Assembly: GCA_020833205.1 (NCBI GenBank)
Contig: JAJHQT010000046.1
Span: 1-6,969, forward strand
DNA: 6,969 nucleotides
From: Pyrobaculum sp.
Lineage (GTDB): Archaea > Thermoproteota > Thermoprotei > Thermoproteales > Thermoproteaceae
Reading direction: 5' to 3'
Shown in pieces: positions 5,421 through 6,969 of this stretch. Both the position numbers and the translations under genes were made by a program. Numbering within the stretch: position 1 is the first letter of the stretch; every line of letters begins with the position of its first letter. A model generated the notes under the pieces. That model was not told the DNA's origin, did no database searches, and saw only the letters and a program-made list of their open reading frames with translations.

Positions 5421-6403
5421 GTCTTACCCCCTTTCCTCCACATGGGCGGATACGTACCGCGGCGCATCACAACTCTGTCGGTCCGCGCGACGAGGCCCTT
5501 CTCCATCTTCTTAACTTCTTCGCCGTCTACAAGCGCCCTGCCTACACCTATGAGCTCCCCCTTAAGCGTGAAAAGCGCAACTAGCTCTCCCCGTGAAAAC
5601 GGGATTTCTAACTTGGCAACCCCAGGGGCCGCCAGCGGCGCGCCGTGGCACAAGGCGTCGACTGCGCTGTCTCTAACCCAGATTTTGGGCAGGTGACGCG
5701 CTACCTCCTCAATAGGCAGAAGCACCCTTCGTAGGTAGGTGTCGTCGCCGTATTTCCTCCAGACGTAGTACGCGTCAGCCACGTCTTGCAAAGTCACAGT
5801 CTCGTCCTCAGCGAAGCAAGACACAGCCATGCGCCTCAGCTCCCTCATGTTCGCCCCCACGCCCAAGATCTCTCCTATGTCGTGGATAATCTTACGCGCA
5901 TAAGTCCCAGCCTCCACGTGCATCTTTATCACGGCATACCTCCCATCAACCTCGAGTAGCTCTAGAGAATACACGCGCCTGGTTCTAAGTTGTCTCTTCA
6001 CCGCGGAGCGGAGAGGGGGCTTCTGATATATTGCGCCTTGGAGCTCTTGCAAAACAGCCCTCAGCCTCTCGACGTCTACATCGCCGTGGAACTTCGCCAC
6101 GGCCACATACACCTTGTCGGATCTAGAAAGAGCCATGAGGACCTTGGTGCCCTCCGCGACGGCGATGGGCAAGACGCCGGAGACCTTCGGGTCCAGAGTC
6201 CCCGCGTGGCCGGCCCGGTCAACGCCCAGGATCTTCTTCACCCAGGCAGCCACCTCGTGGCTACTGGGCCCCCGCGGCTTGTCAAGCAACACAAGCGAGT
6301 ACCTTATGTGCTCCTCGGCAGGTCTTTGAGAAGGCGGCCTGCCCCACTCCGGGTTGGTCCCCTCCTGGGTTTTTACAAAAACCTCTCTACTTCCGCACCT
6401 CAC
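5417..6403 (-). CDS. cbf5: tRNA/rRNA pseudouridine synthase Cbf5 (TruB family, dyskerin)
   Basis: Catalytic subunit of archaeal H/ACA ribonucleoproteins; it isomerises uridine to pseudouridine in rRNA under guide-RNA control with Nop10, Gar1 and L7Ae, and can act on tRNA U55. The 328-residue length is normal. Seen: an archaeal N-terminal extension (TNPEWGRPP, 16-24), [10 protein letters not shown] (41-50), the catalytic motif HAGTLDP with nucleophile D71, [15 protein letters not shown] (128-142), [14 protein letters not shown] (164-177), GANMRELRR (183-191) and a C-terminal PUA domain (about 239-315). The frame is uninterrupted, so the pre-mRNA intron known in some crenarchaeal cbf5 genes is absent. 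The start is GTG at 6403, inside a GTGA overlap with the eL14 stop; GAGGT lies 3 nt upstream. It is co-transcribed with eL14. The last three codons share bases with the DUF211 promoter. Confidence 0.96.
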   Translation of the reverse strand: MRCGSREVFVKTQEGTNPEWGRPPSQRPAEEHIRYSLVLLDKPRGPSSHEVAAWVKKILGVDRAGHAGTLDPKVSGVLPIAVAEGTKVLMALSRSDKVYVAVAKFHGDVDVERLRAVLQELQGAIYQKPPLRSAVKRQLRTRRVYSLELLEVDGRYAVIKMHVEAGTYARKIIHDIGEILGVGANMRELRRMAVSCFAEDETVTLQDVADAYYVWRKYGDDTYLRRVLLPIEEVARHLPKIWVRDSAVDALCHGAPLAAPGVAKLEIPFSRGELVALFTLKGELIGVGRALVDGEEVKKMEKGLVARTDRVVMRRGTYPPMWRKGGKT

Positions 6404-6711
6404 CTAACCTCGGCCTTGGTTATGCCGAAGAACTGCGGCTTCACCCTCTCCCGCATGTATTCGACCAGGCCGGCGGCCTCGACGGCTTTCAACACCTCCT
6501 CGTCGGAGGCGCCCCTCTTTATCTCAACCCTCTTGTCCGTCGGCTCGATGTGGCTTATGTTCACCCGCCTCCGCCTCACTCCAGTAAGAGACTTCGGGCC
6601 CGTAACCACGACGTAGCTCTCATCCACGACATCTACCACGACAGCCTTCCTACCAGCCTCTCTGCCCAAAACCTTAACCACAACTCTCCCAACATCGATA
6701 ACCTTAACCAT
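6400..6711 (-). CDS. rpl14e: 50S ribosomal protein L14e (eL14)
   Basis: Large-subunit ribosomal protein found in archaea and eukaryotes. The N-terminal KOW/SH3-like barrel is seen as [20 protein letters not shown] (7-26) and [21 protein letters not shown] (31-51), followed by [23 protein letters not shown] with a helix (68-90) and a short basic tail. The length of 103 residues is normal for archaeal eL14. It starts at ATG 6711, 25 nt after a strong TTTTTAAAT box, consistent with a leaderless message. The stop overlaps the cbf5 start by 4 bp, the conserved archaeal eL14-Cbf5 pairing. In some crenarchaea cytidylate kinase sits in this cluster; it is not present between the two genes here. Confidence 0.96.
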   Translation of the reverse strand: MVKVIDVGRVVVKVLGREAGRKAVVVDVVDESYVVVTGPKSLTGVRRRRVNISHIEPTDKRVEIKRGASDEEVLKAVEAAGLVEYMRERVKPQFFGITKAEVR

Positions 6712-6731
6712 GGAGGGAAAAAGAAAGGGGG

Positions 6732-6740
6732 ATTTAAAAA
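6732..6740 (-). promoter_or_regulatory. TATA box of the eL14-cbf5 operon
   Basis: TTTTTAAAT on the minus strand, centred 25 nt before the eL14 ATG. It is the best TATA match in the window and fits a ribosomal-protein gene expressed strongly from a leaderless transcript. Between box and start lies a C/T-rich stretch on the coding strand. Confidence 0.7.
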
Positions 6741-6759
6741 TCTTAGCGCACCACGGTTA

Positions 6760-6801
6760 TTTCTTTTTTCTTCTTTCTTCTCCTCCTTCTTCCCTTTCTT
6801 C
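6760..6801 (+). repeat. 42-nt uninterrupted pyrimidine tract
   Basis: Every base from 6760 to 6801 is C or T. A 13-nt mirror repeat (TCTTCTTTCTTCT) lies at 6769-6781. The tract sits 20-60 bp upstream of the eL14 TATA box, in otherwise AT-rich intergenic DNA. T-rich tracts end archaeal transcripts on the strand read here (rightward), yet no rightward gene ends nearby. Mirror-symmetric homopyrimidine DNA can also form triplex or act as an upstream promoter element. The function is not known. Confidence 0.8.
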
Positions 6802-6825
6802 ATGGGGGTCCGATACACATATTTA

Positions 6826-6865
6826 TTTAAAGATTTCTTTAAATGTTTATAGATCAATCTTTAAA
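6826..6865. repeat. TTTAAAGA / TCTTTAAA repeat cluster
   Basis: TTTAAAGA at 6826-6833 and TCTTTAAA at 6836-6843 form an 18-bp palindrome with a 2-nt centre. A third unit, TCTTTAAA, lies at 6858-6865, exactly 22 bp (about two helical turns) after the second. The outer pair also forms a 10-bp inverted repeat (6826-6835 with 6856-6865) around a 20-nt loop. The arrangement looks like an operator, or a set of TATA-like elements, since TTTAAA is also the box used by genes here. No start codon follows at the right spacing on either strand. Confidence 0.55.
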
Positions 6866-6868
6866 ATT

Positions 6869-6969
6869 TCAAAAAGCGACCATAGGGAATACGACATAGA
6901 TTGAGGGGTTATTTAAGTTAAGTAAATTTACTAATACCTCAGCCAGCTTATCTGTACGTAAATAGAGGA
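6869..6969 (-). CDS. Possible C-terminal end of a leftward gene entering from beyond the window
   Basis: Reading leftward in the frame starting at 6967, 32 codons are open to the window edge and end in TGA at 6871-6869. The encoded peptide begins LYLRTDKLAEVLVNLLNL and continues NNPSIYVVFPMVAF, a plausible helix followed by a hydrophobic strand. T-rich sequence covers the stop (TTTTTGAAATTTTAAAG on the coding strand), as expected for an archaeal terminator. Base composition is clearly more AT-rich than the other genes, so it may be an acquired gene or simply a chance open frame in AT-rich DNA. Too short to assign a family. Confidence 0.3.
   Translation of the reverse strand, partial: LYLRTDKLAEVLVNLLNLNNPSIYVVFPMVAF
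6921..6932. repeat. 12-bp perfect palindrome AGTAAATTTACT
   Basis: A perfect 12-bp palindrome in AT-rich DNA, directly preceded by the partial direct repeat TTAAGTTAAGT. It could be a regulator site, or coding sequence if the leftward gene fragment across it is real. The two readings cannot be separated from this window. Confidence 0.35.

Larger units (their letters stand above)
6712..6868. other. AT-rich intergenic region upstream of eL14
   Basis: The longest stretch in the window without a gene. It contains the eL14 TATA box, the pyrimidine tract and the TTTAAAGA repeat cluster. The short open frames crossing it on both strands translate to low-complexity Phe/Ser/Lys/Glu peptides and are not genes. 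No GC-rich foldable segment is present, so a structured RNA gene of a hyperthermophile is unlikely here. Confidence 0.6.

Noticed and set aside
5990..6616. 208-codon open frame on the plus strand opposite cbf5 and eL14
   Set aside because: Cbf5 and eL14 on the other strand are unmistakable; this frame has no promoter-like box at the right spacing and no recognisable domain.
6550..6904. Short frames on both strands across the pyrimidine tract
   Set aside because: They encode Phe/Ser or Lys/Glu low-complexity stretches created by the C/T run and are not protein-like.
6866..6969. Possible structured RNA gene (tRNA, SRP RNA or guide RNA) at the right end
   Set aside because: Structured RNAs of hyperthermophiles are GC-rich; this DNA is AT-rich with no stable stems and no tRNA-like arms.
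1..6969. Defence, CRISPR, toxin-antitoxin or insertion-sequence content
   Set aside because: No spaced direct repeats, transposase motifs, terminal repeats or nuclease/toxin motifs were found. The CPBP protease could be read as Abi-type defence, but its context does not support that.

Overview
The window looks like a piece of a hyperthermophilic crenarchaeal chromosome, most likely Pyrobaculum or a close relative (Thermoproteales). The evidence is the archaeal gene pair eL14 (L14e) and Cbf5, a DUF211 protein, GC-rich coding with many AGG arginine codons and frequent GTG starts, almost no intergenic space, and TATA-like boxes centred about 21-25 nt before start codons with no leader. That last pattern is typical of leaderless Pyrobaculum transcripts. 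The genus is inferred from this style and not from a database match.

Left part (1-2567): the 3' two thirds of an EamA/DMT transporter and a stand-alone CinA-type molybdopterin-binding-domain protein read rightward. A leftward gene of unknown function meets the CinA-like gene tail to tail with a 23-bp overlap. It shares a very compact divergent promoter with a rightward CPBP-family membrane protease. In that promoter each TATA box lies inside, or directly against, the other gene's start region, which suggests that the leftward gene starts at the GTG at 1955 and not at the ATG at 1973.

Right part (2554-6711): everything reads leftward. In order of transcription from the right: eL14-cbf5 (ribosomal protein and rRNA pseudouridine synthase, joined by a GTGA overlap); DUF211 plus a small VIT1/CCC1-like membrane protein (also joined by a GTGA overlap); an unrecognised 152-residue protein; a Gfo/Idh/MocA sugar-nucleotide-type dehydrogenase; and a small P-loop ATPase. 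The promoters of the DUF211 pair and the 152-residue gene contain the stop codon of the gene before them. Each cluster is therefore probably an independent transcription unit despite the tight packing.

Right end (6712-6969): the only long stretch without a confident gene. It is visibly AT-rich and holds the eL14 promoter, a 42-nt uninterrupted pyrimidine run, a cluster of TTTAAAGA/TCTTTAAA repeats, a 12-bp palindrome, and possibly the last 32 codons of another leftward gene entering from beyond the window.

No CRISPR array, insertion sequence, tRNA or rRNA was found. The most interesting items are the interleaved divergent promoter, the translationally coupled DUF211/VIT-like pair, and the repeat and homopyrimidine structure upstream of eL14. 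Most genes are ordinary housekeeping or conserved archaeal genes, and I do not see a convincing new defence or mobile system.
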